This document shows positions 17,893-29,553 of a stretch of DNA of 64,000 nt, piece by piece. The notes under the pieces are model-generated. The model had not been told where the DNA came from. It did no database searches and saw only the letters and a program-made list of their open reading frames with translations. The stretch is from Rhabdochlamydiaceae bacterium (GTDB taxonomy: Bacteria; Chlamydiota; Chlamydiia; Chlamydiales; Rhabdochlamydiaceae), in NCBI GenBank assembly GCA_019752555.1, contig JAIELY010000010.1:1-64000 (forward strand). Reading direction: 5' to 3'. Made by a program: the position numbers and the translations under genes. Numbering within the stretch: position 1 is the first letter of the stretch; each line of letters begins with the position of its first letter.

Positions 17893-18531
17893 CTACTTAT
17901 GAATAGCCGGTAGAGGCGCTGCCTCTTTATTAACGATAGGCGCAAATGTTTCTTTGAGAAGGGTCATTGCCCCTGAGGTGAGCATCTGAATGGCGAGCAA
18001 GCAGATGATCATTCCTCCGAGTTTTTGACAGGCAAGAAGTCCTTTTTGCCCAAGAAATCTTTTGATATTTGAAGAGAGCAGAAGGATGATCAACGTCGGG
18101 ATCCAAGCTGTCAAGATGATCCCTGCCATCAACCAGACATTGTGAAACTGCTCGGAATAGACCATAACGGCAGCGATCCCGCCAGGTCCAGCTACAAGCG
18201 GGATGGCCAATGGAACAATAAAAGGCTCTTGATGGCGTGCATCTTCTTGACGATCCGTAGAAGTTGGGAAGATCATGCCCATGGCGATGATGAACAGAAG
18301 AATTCCCCCCGCAATGCCAATGATGGGCTGGGAAATTCCCAGCAGTTCCATGATTAAATTACCGAAATAGTTGAAACACAATAAGATCCCAAGAGCAATC
18401 AGCAATTCTCTTAAAATAATTTGTCTCTGTTTGTCGCTATTATATTTAGACAATAAGGCAACAAAGAGGGGGATATTTCCGATCGAATTGAGAACGAGAA
18501 AAAGAGAGAGGGCTGAGGCAAAAAAAGGCAT
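17893..18531 (-). CDS. MarC-family integral membrane protein
   Basis: 212 aa from the ATG at 18531 (MPFFASALSLFLVLNSIGNIP); an in-frame start at 18594 would add a charged leader before the first membrane segment. There are six hydrophobic segments. NSIGNIPLF near residues 16-24 and the central VPLAIPLVAGPGGIAAVMVYS are MarC-family hallmarks. The name comes from the E. coli mar region, but a role in antibiotic resistance was not upheld for E. coli MarC, and the substrate is unknown. The gene is divergent from mtaB. Confidence 0.88.
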   Translation of the reverse strand: MPFFASALSLFLVLNSIGNIPLFVALLSKYNSDKQRQIILRELLIALGILLCFNYFGNLIMELLGISQPIIGIAGGILLFIIAMGMIFPTSTDRQEDARHQEPFIVPLAIPLVAGPGGIAAVMVYSEQFHNVWLMAGIILTAWIPTLIILLLSSNIKRFLGQKGLLACQKLGGMIICLLAIQMLTSGAMTLLKETFAPIVNKEAAPLPAIHK

Positions 18532-18652
18532 GGGATTCTCTTGGGTAATGGAAATCTTGATCCTATCGGGCTTTGCTTTTTTTTCCAAGAGCATTGAATC
18601 TCATCCTCGGTTCGGGCATAATCCTCATCTTAAATTACGTTCAGGTTCACGC

Positions 18653-19930
18653 GTGGAAAGTCAAAAAACATTTAAAGTTGTCACCTTAGGATGCCGTACA
18701 AATCAGTATGAATCCCAGGCTTATACCGATCAGCTGAAAAAAATGGGGTATCGAGAAGTCGGGGAAAAGCAAGCTGCCGAGCTGTGCATTGTCAATACCT
18801 GTACGGTAACAGAATCGGCAGACAGCTCCTCGCGCCATCAGATCCGCTCTCTCAAACGGCAAAATCCAGGTGCAAAGCTCATTGTGACAGGTTGTCTTGC
18901 AGAAAGGCTCCCTCAAGAAATTGCCGAGATGGAAGAGGTCGATCTTGTTGTTCCGAATAAAGAGAAGGAAAACTTGCTCTCTCTTGTTTTTCCTCAACAA
19001 GCAGTTCCCGATTTTGTTATCGAGAACTTTTCAGCTCACACTCGGGCTTTTGTTAAAGTGCAAGATGGCTGCAACTCTTTTTGTACCTATTGCATTATCC
19101 CCTATGTGCGCGGAAGGTCCCGCTCGCGCAGATTAGAGGATGTTTTAAACGAGGTGCGCTCTCTTGTCGCTCATGGATACAAGGAAGTCGTGATCACTGG
19201 GATTAATGTAGGCGACTATGATGGAGCGCCTCAAGAGGGAGAATCTCCTGTTCGATTAAGCCAGCTTGTGCGTGCGATCGATGCGGTTCCAGGACTTTGC
19301 CGCCTGCGCGTCTCTTCGATCGATCCCGACGAGATCGATGAGGAGTTAACACAGGTCATTTTAGAAGGAAAAACCACATGTCCTTCGATGCATATTGTGC
19401 TCCAGTCCGGCTCGAATGTGATTTTAAAGAGGATGAATCGAAAATACACGAGAGAAATTTTTCTCGATACCGTCGAGCGGCTGCGTGCAGCTTGTCCTGA
19501 TTTTACTGTTACGACAGACATCATCGTTGGATTTCCGGGAGAGAGTGAAGCGGATTTTCAAGACACCCTCGATGTGATGAACGAGGTGCGCTTTGCTAAA
19601 GTCCACATGTTCCCCTACAGTGAAAGAGCGCGCACGCGCGCAGCGCTGTATCCCAACAAAGTTCCCTCCATGCTCATTTCAGAGCGCAAGCAACGGGTGC
19701 TTAGGCTTGCAGAGCAAAACGCCTTTGAGCTTTTCTCCTCTTATGTTGGCAGAACATTGTCTGTATTGATCGAAGGCGATACCGAGACCCTGCCAGGCTA
19801 CATCAGCGGTCACACAGAAAACTTTATTCCCGTTTTTGTGCCCATAGAAATGGCAGAGAAAAATGATCTCATTCAAGTCGACCTCATAGAAAACACTCCT
19901 AAAGGACTCATCGGAAAAAAAGTTTTATGA
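18653..19930 (+). CDS. mtaB: tRNA (t6A37) methylthiotransferase MtaB
   Basis: 425 aa from a GTG at 18653, preceded by an AGG. The longer open frame (back to 18371) would run antisense through marC and add a non-conserved leader. The N-terminal methylthiotransferase domain carries the auxiliary cluster cysteines Cys14 (TLGCRTNQ), Cys50 (VNTC) and Cys81 (VTGC). The radical-SAM motif is GCNSFCTYCIIPYVRG, and a TRAM-like tail ends the protein. The TLGCRTNQ signature separates MtaB from MiaB (YGCQMN). It converts t6A to ms2t6A next to the anticodon of ANN-reading tRNAs. Its stop overlaps the next start (ATGA at 19927-19930). Confidence 0.9.
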   Translation: MESQKTFKVVTLGCRTNQYESQAYTDQLKKMGYREVGEKQAAELCIVNTCTVTESADSSSRHQIRSLKRQNPGAKLIVTGCLAERLPQEIAEMEEVDLVVPNKEKENLLSLVFPQQAVPDFVIENFSAHTRAFVKVQDGCNSFCTYCIIPYVRGRSRSRRLEDVLNEVRSLVAHGYKEVVITGINVGDYDGAPQEGESPVRLSQLVRAIDAVPGLCRLRVSSIDPDEIDEELTQVILEGKTTCPSMHIVLQSGSNVILKRMNRKYTREIFLDTVERLRAACPDFTVTTDIIVGFPGESEADFQDTLDVMNEVRFAKVHMFPYSERARTRAALYPNKVPSMLISERKQRVLRLAEQNAFELFSSYVGRTLSVLIEGDTETLPGYISGHTENFIPVFVPIEMAEKNDLIQVDLIENTPKGLIGKKVL

Positions 19931-21027
19931 AAATCACCATTGCACAACGGCTCCATCCTTTTTCCCATCTTCCAGGAGCTGCCTGCCTGCTCCCCAAATC
20001 CCACTGGCAGGTTGAGGTGTTTCCCGCTCTTTTGCGTTTTAGCTCTCTTGCTAATGCCTCCGAGCAGATAGATCTCAAGCTCAGTATTCCAGGCCCAATG
20101 GATGGTTTTACTGCTGAAATGGATTTAGAGCGGGGAGTCATTTTGGTTTTTGGAATGACGGCGCAAGGCTATCTCCGCTATCAGATCCAGCGTCATCCCG
20201 ACGGGATTTCTCTTGTGTTTGAAAAATTGCCCAAGGGGGGAATCACTTGTTTTTATGTGCAGAAGGGGATCTGTTACGAAATGAAAGAAAAGCAAGCTTT
20301 GCTGCTGCCCGTTGCGAAAGAATCTTCTCTTCCCTCTGTTCCACAAGAGCGCCTTTCTTTAGGCATGCACAAAGCACAAGATTGGGACCTTATCTGCCGG
20401 CGCAAGGATTTGAAAGAGGTCTTTCCCCTGTGGCTCCGCTTAGGTCAAATGACACCAAATATGTTGCAAGAGATTCCCTCAATGGGAACCTTTCGTCTGC
20501 TCTTAGACTGTAAAGAGGCGATCGAAAAAAAAGAGACCTTACGCGTTATTCCTTTATTTGAGCAGCTGTTTCAAACTGCATTTTCTGGCATTTGTGTTCC
20601 TCGTCTATTCGATGAAAAGCACCAAGGGATTTTGCCTGATGACAGCGTCCCGACAACCTTGTCTCCGCTTGCTATTCTTACGTTAGGCTCTCAGCTGATC
20701 CGCTCTTTATTTTTCCAAGAAACCGAAGGGGGCTTAAAGATTCTCCCGTTTTTACCCTCTGCATTTGCCGCAGGCAGATTTGTCGACATCATCACAGAGA
20801 AGGGAGAAAAGATCTCATTTGAGTGGGCTAAGCACCGCTTGAATAAGATGGTGCTCCACACCGCAGCTGCGCGATCGGTTGTTCTCGAGCTCCCCAAACA
20901 GACCCGCTCGCTGCGCCTTAGAACAGCGCGCACAGAGAAAGGCAAAGTCATTGCTGTGAACGATGGATACGCAGAGCTTGCTCTCAAAGCGAACCAGGTT
21001 CTTTTCCTCGATCGCTTTGAGAGGTAA
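19927..21027 (+). CDS. Conserved-looking hypothetical protein coupled to mtaB
   Basis: A 366-aa protein that I cannot assign. It has no signal peptide, no membrane segment and no motif I recognise. The sequence is a mix of beta-strand-like and helical parts with a Pro-rich N-terminus (HPFSHLPGAACLLPKSHW). The segment FSGICVPRLFDEKHQGILPDD around 220-240 and the C-terminal beta-rich end hint at a carbohydrate-active or sugar-binding fold, but that is only an impression. It overlaps mtaB by 4 bases, which suggests co-translation. Confidence 0.75.
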   Translation: MKITIAQRLHPFSHLPGAACLLPKSHWQVEVFPALLRFSSLANASEQIDLKLSIPGPMDGFTAEMDLERGVILVFGMTAQGYLRYQIQRHPDGISLVFEKLPKGGITCFYVQKGICYEMKEKQALLLPVAKESSLPSVPQERLSLGMHKAQDWDLICRRKDLKEVFPLWLRLGQMTPNMLQEIPSMGTFRLLLDCKEAIEKKETLRVIPLFEQLFQTAFSGICVPRLFDEKHQGILPDDSVPTTLSPLAILTLGSQLIRSLFFQETEGGLKILPFLPSAFAAGRFVDIITEKGEKISFEWAKHRLNKMVLHTAAARSVVLELPKQTRSLRLRTARTEKGKVIAVNDGYAELALKANQVLFLDRFER

Positions 21028-21166
21028 GCTGTTTTGATGTGGATCTTAAGTCGTTTGTTGTTGATATGATAAAAGAAATGAAGCCGCTTTTGTCGATTGT
21101 TAATGAGTGACAAATTTGTTTTCGGCTTGAGAAGGATTTCAAGTTGGCGTCTTTACGCTGCAGCTT

Positions 21167-22417
21167 CTATTTTAGAGAGTCGAAATCAATATCTTGAAGA
21201 TCATAGCAAGGATGAACGTGAAGCCGACGACTCACTTCCATATTGTTTTTTTCTTCCATAGGAATGGCAAATCTAGTAGAGAAGCTGTTGTAAAATCCTA
21301 TTTTTGCTTTGCACCTATCTTTATCCCACCCAGGTTGTGCTGTTGCAATGTATTCGAGAGTTAGATAGCGTTTGCCTAGCTGCTTTGTTTTATTCATAGC
21401 AGTAAGCATCAACTTTGTTCCAATTCCAGATTTTTTAAATTTTGAATCAACAGCTAGATATGCAACATAACCGGTGTCCGAAGGGCGAAACCAGAAGCAA
21501 GACCTATCTTCATTTTTCTTGGCAGTAATAATAAATCCAATGATTTTTTTGCCAATTGTTGCTAATAAAATGGTTTCTGGAGAAGAACGCCCTGGAGCGA
21601 TAGAAACACCTTTAAAATATTCCTTTTTTACATAATCTGAAGCCCTAACATCACCTTCATCATCTTTCAATTCTTTTTCTGCAAGGGTTTTTACAGCATT
21701 TGCAACATCTTGCCATTTCATACCTGAATCTTTTGCATCCACAACCAAAATAGGTTTCGATTGGCTGCAATTACGGGAAGAATGTAGCTGTGAGATGTGA
21801 GGGGTAAGGAGAATATCTTGGTTGTTTTCAAAAGAAAGAGCTCTGTGATGCAGGGTGTGTATATTTTGCTTAAGCTTATCGACAATTGCGCACCGTCGAT
21901 CGGAAGAGGGGAGGTTGTGGCGTAATACCGCAAGCCTCATTTTCAAGGAATAGTACCCTTGCATATAGGTGGAAAGATCTTGGGGAAGGGCTTTTGTCGT
22001 TTCGAGCTGCCTGAACGTTGTTTTGAAGATCTCATAGGCTGCTTTGAAATCCTGAACCTGAGTAGTTAAAGAATGCTTTGAATTGAGAGTAGGAAGGTGA
22101 GCAATTGATTGTTTGACGCCATGATGTGATTTCTTGAGTGCGTTTAACCTGTCACGAGTGTATGAGAGAATCGGATGTGTGAATGCCGGATCTTGTTTAG
22201 CTAGTCCTAGGTATTTTGCCTGCTCTATTTTTAAATTAATTTTTAAGTCTTGATAAGCTGTGCGATAATTTTGAAAGGTTTTGGATACGCGGTGTTGACT
22301 TGAGCTGCCTGTTAAAGACTGTAATGTTTTGGCTCGTGCGGCATAGATTCCATTCCAGTGAGTAAATGCCTGTTGTAAGCTGGTAATTTCTTGAGAACTT
22401 GTAATTTTTGTTGTCAT
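21167..22417 (-). CDS. Helical N-terminal region fused to a GNAT acetyltransferase domain
   Basis: 416 aa from the ATG at 22417, which has AAGG 5 bases upstream; an ATG 12 bases earlier lacks one. Residues 1-200 are mostly charged helix with no known domain. Residues about 215-416 form a GNAT domain: the beta4 strand YVAYLAVDSKF, the acetyl-CoA loop KKSGIGTKLM, and a C-terminal GFYNSFST region. It transfers an acetyl group from acetyl-CoA to an unknown acceptor. The helical head is longer than in ordinary GNATs and could be a targeting or secretion region. It stands alone, facing away from glgB. Confidence 0.8.
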   Translation of the reverse strand: MTTKITSSQEITSLQQAFTHWNGIYAARAKTLQSLTGSSSQHRVSKTFQNYRTAYQDLKINLKIEQAKYLGLAKQDPAFTHPILSYTRDRLNALKKSHHGVKQSIAHLPTLNSKHSLTTQVQDFKAAYEIFKTTFRQLETTKALPQDLSTYMQGYYSLKMRLAVLRHNLPSSDRRCAIVDKLKQNIHTLHHRALSFENNQDILLTPHISQLHSSRNCSQSKPILVVDAKDSGMKWQDVANAVKTLAEKELKDDEGDVRASDYVKKEYFKGVSIAPGRSSPETILLATIGKKIIGFIITAKKNEDRSCFWFRPSDTGYVAYLAVDSKFKKSGIGTKLMLTAMNKTKQLGKRYLTLEYIATAQPGWDKDRCKAKIGFYNSFSTRFAIPMEEKNNMEVSRRLHVHPCYDLQDIDFDSLK

Positions 22418-22572
22418 AATAACCTTCATTTGTGGCTGTTTATTTTATTATAATTATCTGTTTTTTGCAATGTAATGTATGTTTTAGATGCAGGTTAAAT
22501 TTTTGTTATGGGGTGCTTAGTCAAGGTTAAAACCGTTGCAAAGCTTGTGCAGGCAGCGCGTAAATAAACCAT

Positions 22573-22601
22573 TTGCTAATCATTCTCAAAAAAAATATAG
22601 T
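22573..22601 (+). promoter_or_regulatory. Sigma70-type promoter candidate for glgB
   Basis: TTGCTA (22573-22578), a 17-base spacer and TATAGT (22596-22601) lie 33 bases before the glgB ATG. Confidence 0.45.
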
Positions 22602-22633
22602 GCGATGAGTCCCTTTACTTGGAAGTTAAGGCC

Positions 22634-26757
<4,124 letters not shown>

Positions 26758-26774
26758 ATTTTAGGATAGCTTCA

Positions 26775-27668
26775 CTACAAATCCACTTCGATTTTTATCC
26801 TTAACGAAGGATGAAATGTTTTAAAACGTTCGCTTAGATAATTGCGTTTGATGCCATTTTTATTTCCATCTAACTCTTCTACCGCTCTAACAGAGGCTCT
26901 AAACGAGAGCCATTCGGTATCTACGATGTAGAAGAGACCCTCTTCTGTTTTTAGGATATTATCAGGCATATCCACATCGGTATAGTCCACATACTTTAAA
27001 GGTTCTAGGTGAGTGGCGTCAGACGCAGGCTTACCCTCGATTTTTTCAGCTAAAATTTCTCCATATGAGACGTCAAAATCGCTGATTGCCAAATGAAATC
27101 CCACATCTTTTACCGTGACGGGCAATCTCCTCACGTGATCTTCGATGACAACAAAATAACGGGGAACGCGGTAGGGACCTTCAGGATTCAAATGTTTCCG
27201 TAAATACTCAGCTCCCCATAGACGATCCAGGGTTCCTGAACGTTGTCCTGCTTTGAAGATTTTTCCCAATGTGCGAAAGGCAGCAGGAGATTTAGATTGT
27301 TCGAATTCTGAACGTGTCAATAGGATTCCATCTTCTCTTAGCTGTTTGAATTTAGCTTGAACAAACGCGCTGATCTGCTCGTCGTTCATCGTACGAGACA
27401 ATCCTCCTGTAGTGTCGTGAGAGTCAAGTGCAGTAAAATAAGACCTTTCCCTGCGCAGCGTGCGCTCTAAGTCGACCAGTCGCTCTGTTTCCTCGTCATC
27501 ATTTTTCCAACGACATGAGGTCGGAGAGAGTGAAAAATAAGCGAGGTGTTGTTCATGCTTTTTCTTTTTGAATTCAAAGACCGATTTGCCTACTTCTTCA
27601 GGGGTCATTAGGTCGGGATCTAATGGAACGCTATAATTGTTTGTACTTAATGAGGTTGAAGCTGACAT
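26775..27668 (-). CDS. Hypothetical protein with a faint kinase-like C-terminal signature
   Basis: A 297-aa protein I do not recognise. It starts MSAS with a Ser/Thr-rich leader and no Sec signal. Residues 15-200 are charged and mixed. Near the end, YTDVDMPDNIL (229-239) followed 13 residues later by FYIVDTEW (247-254) is spaced like the catalytic loop (DxxxxN) and metal-binding DFG/DxE element of protein-kinase-like phosphotransferases; no clear glycine loop or lysine is seen. No Shine-Dalgarno is evident. It is a single gene that diverges from the second MOMP-like gene. It might be an effector, which is inference. Confidence 0.65.
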   Translation of the reverse strand: MSASTSLSTNNYSVPLDPDLMTPEEVGKSVFEFKKKKHEQHLAYFSLSPTSCRWKNDDEETERLVDLERTLRRERSYFTALDSHDTTGGLSRTMNDEQISAFVQAKFKQLREDGILLTRSEFEQSKSPAAFRTLGKIFKAGQRSGTLDRLWGAEYLRKHLNPEGPYRVPRYFVVIEDHVRRLPVTVKDVGFHLAISDFDVSYGEILAEKIEGKPASDATHLEPLKYVDYTDVDMPDNILKTEEGLFYIVDTEWLSFRASVRAVEELDGNKNGIKRNYLSERFKTFHPSLRIKIEVDL

Positions 27669-27783
27669 TTATTTACATTTTTTTTAATTTGTTTAAATGT
27701 ATTTTACTATTGTAGGCGTTTAATTTCAATTTATTTTATTTTTTTGTTCACGTTCTTCAGGAGAGGTTCATATCTTTTTTTTG

Positions 27784-27814
27784 AAGTGTGAAAAAAAATA
27801 TACACTTTTTTTTT
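27784..27814 (+). terminator. Small A/T-flanked hairpin in the divergent gap
   Basis: AAGTGT (27784-27789) pairs with ACACTT (27802-27807) and is followed by a run of T, with T also preceding it. It looks like a weak terminator or attenuator, but it lies between two divergent genes, in the leader of either one. The rest of 27669-27861 is AT-rich. Confidence 0.3.
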
Positions 27815-27861
27815 GAGAAAAAGTAATGTTGCGTTACTAGTCCAAATTTTTGGAGCCAAAC

Positions 27862-28932
27862 ATGCGTCGTTATCAAATTGGAATTTTTACTGGCATTTTA
27901 ATCTCTCTCGGTCAGTTTGCACATGCAGACAGCCCCCCTCACAGCGAAGGTCAGCCTATTTCTAGCGAAATCACACCGCTTGCAAGTTCGCGTGTGCATA
28001 ATTGGGCAGAATTTTTTGTGACGGCAGACTTTATTTATTGGCAAGCGCGCCAAGATGGATTGAGTTTTGCTCAAGAGGGCAATTATCGCTTCAACAATAA
28101 TGTGCCCCAATCTGCTCATAAGGGAAGTTTTAAGAATGTGGATTTTGGTTTTGAGCCTGGATTTAAGGCGGGCATCGGTGTCGATTTTCGACATGATGGA
28201 TGGTCGCTGCTTGCCAATTACACTTGGTTGGATCAATTCGATGCACGGGGTTCGGCGCGCAATAACCCTGATCAAAGGGGACAGCTTGGCAGCGGTTTTT
28301 TTACAGACATTTTGCCAAATACGCTTGTATCTCCCGTTCCTCTTGAATCTGCAAGAGCCCGCTGGAAGTTGCGTTTTAATGTAATCGATGTGGAGCTGGC
28401 CCGTAGTTTTTATATCAGTTCTCATCTTGTTTTAAAACCCTATATTGGGGCCAAGTATGCGTGGATCGATCAAAAATATAGGGTAAATTATGTAGGTACA
28501 GGCACTAATCCTTTTGATTTTACAATGATCATGCGCCAAAAACAAGATTTCTGGGGCGTGGGCTTACGGGCTGGCTTAAATAGTGAGTGGCATTTTACAA
28601 GAAATTGGAGCCTTTATGGCGCTCTTGCCCTTTCAGAGCTTTACTCTCAATTTGAAACAACGCGTAAAGATGTAGAAACTTCGGGAGCAACGCCGGGTGT
28701 TATCTACTATGTCGAGAACAATTTCCATACGATTAAACCTGTGTTAGAGATGGCCTTTGGGGTGCGCTACGAAACCTTTTTCTCCAACGATCGCTACCAG
28801 CTGTTTTTTCAGGCCGGTTGGGAAGAGCAATTCTGGTTTGATCACAATCAGCTCATTGACAATGGGTTTCGTTATGGCAGGGGGGATTTAACGCTGCAAG
28901 GGTTAGATATCAAAGCAGGATTTTCATTTTAA
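27862..28932 (+). CDS. MOMP-like beta-barrel outer membrane protein (Legionella-OMP type), paralogue
   Basis: 356 aa from the ATG at 27862, with GGAG 6 bases upstream; a TTG 12 bases earlier overlaps that site. Residues 1-22 (MRRYQIGIFTGILISLGQFAHA) form a signal peptide. FVTADFIYWQARQDGLSFA matches the opening strand of the protein at 5627-6640, and both proteins share YWxAxxDxLxxA, the DxExxRxF/C strand near the middle, WGVGLRxG, and a final aromatic F (KAGFSF). It is predicted to be a surface barrel of the Legionella-type MOMP family, followed by its own terminator. Confidence 0.87.
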   Translation: MRRYQIGIFTGILISLGQFAHADSPPHSEGQPISSEITPLASSRVHNWAEFFVTADFIYWQARQDGLSFAQEGNYRFNNNVPQSAHKGSFKNVDFGFEPGFKAGIGVDFRHDGWSLLANYTWLDQFDARGSARNNPDQRGQLGSGFFTDILPNTLVSPVPLESARARWKLRFNVIDVELARSFYISSHLVLKPYIGAKYAWIDQKYRVNYVGTGTNPFDFTMIMRQKQDFWGVGLRAGLNSEWHFTRNWSLYGALALSELYSQFETTRKDVETSGATPGVIYYVENNFHTIKPVLEMAFGVRYETFFSNDRYQLFFQAGWEEQFWFDHNQLIDNGFRYGRGDLTLQGLDIKAGFSF

Positions 28933-28938
28933 CGAGCT

Positions 28939-28990
28939 AAGCAGGAAAAACTGAGACGGAATATCTCGGTGTCCTGCTTCGCCTTTTTTA
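28939..28990 (+). terminator. Rho-independent terminator after the second MOMP-like gene
   Basis: The outer arms AAGCAGGA (28939-28946) and TCCTGCTT (28972-28979) enclose a second helix (CTGAGA with TCTCGG), and a T-rich run follows at 28984-28988. Confidence 0.8.
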
Positions 28991-29010
28991 TTGTTACAAA
29001 GGAATGAGAT

Positions 29011-29553
29011 ATGAAAAAAACAGTTTTAAAATGTGCACTTGTCGGGGGTTTGATTTTGTTTGTGTGGGGGTTCATTTCATGGATGGTGCTTCCGTGGCAT
29101 CAGATGTGCTACCGCAGCTTTAAGAATGAAAAACAAGTCCAGCAAGTGATAAAGGATAATGCCAATGGAGAAGGGATCTATATTCTTCCTCATTGCTGTA
29201 ATCAAGATAGAAATGAGCTTTCTCATTTAAGAAAAGAAGGGCCTAGTATGTTTGCCTGCGTGCGCATGACGGGGTATCATATGGGTGCAAAACACCTTTT
29301 GATCTCCTTGATTACACAAATTGTGGGGGCAGCTGTGGTGGGGTGGATGTTGATGCAGCTCAAAACAAAAGAATACAAAAGCAAAGTTCTATTTGTGACA
29401 GCAGCTGGTTTTTTTGTTGGCTTAATGGGTGTTTTACCTAGCTGGAACTGGTGGGGGTTTCCTCTCGGGTACACAGTTGTTCTCTGGCTTGATTTAATCA
29501 TCGGCTGGTTCTTAGCAGGCCTTGCTATGGCAAGTGTTGTAAAGAAAAAATGA
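29011..29553 (+). CDS. Small membrane protein of unknown function
   Basis: A 180-aa protein with one N-terminal membrane segment (about 8-30), a 65-residue soluble loop containing a CC pair (LPHCCNQD), and three C-terminal membrane segments (about 96-118, 126-148 and 153-176). No family is recognised. An AAGGAATGAGAT site precedes the ATG. Its stop overlaps the glucosidase start (ATGA at 29550-29553), so the two are co-translated. Confidence 0.78.
   Translation: MKKTVLKCALVGGLILFVWGFISWMVLPWHQMCYRSFKNEKQVQQVIKDNANGEGIYILPHCCNQDRNELSHLRKEGPSMFACVRMTGYHMGAKHLLISLITQIVGAAVVGWMLMQLKTKEYKSKVLFVTAAGFFVGLMGVLPSWNWWGFPLGYTVVLWLDLIIGWFLAGLAMASVVKKK

Noticed and set aside
18371-18652. 94-residue N-terminal extension of mtaB
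   Set aside because: It runs antisense through the coding part of marC, shows no family similarity, and the GTG at 18653 places the TLGC cysteine at the usual distance from the start.
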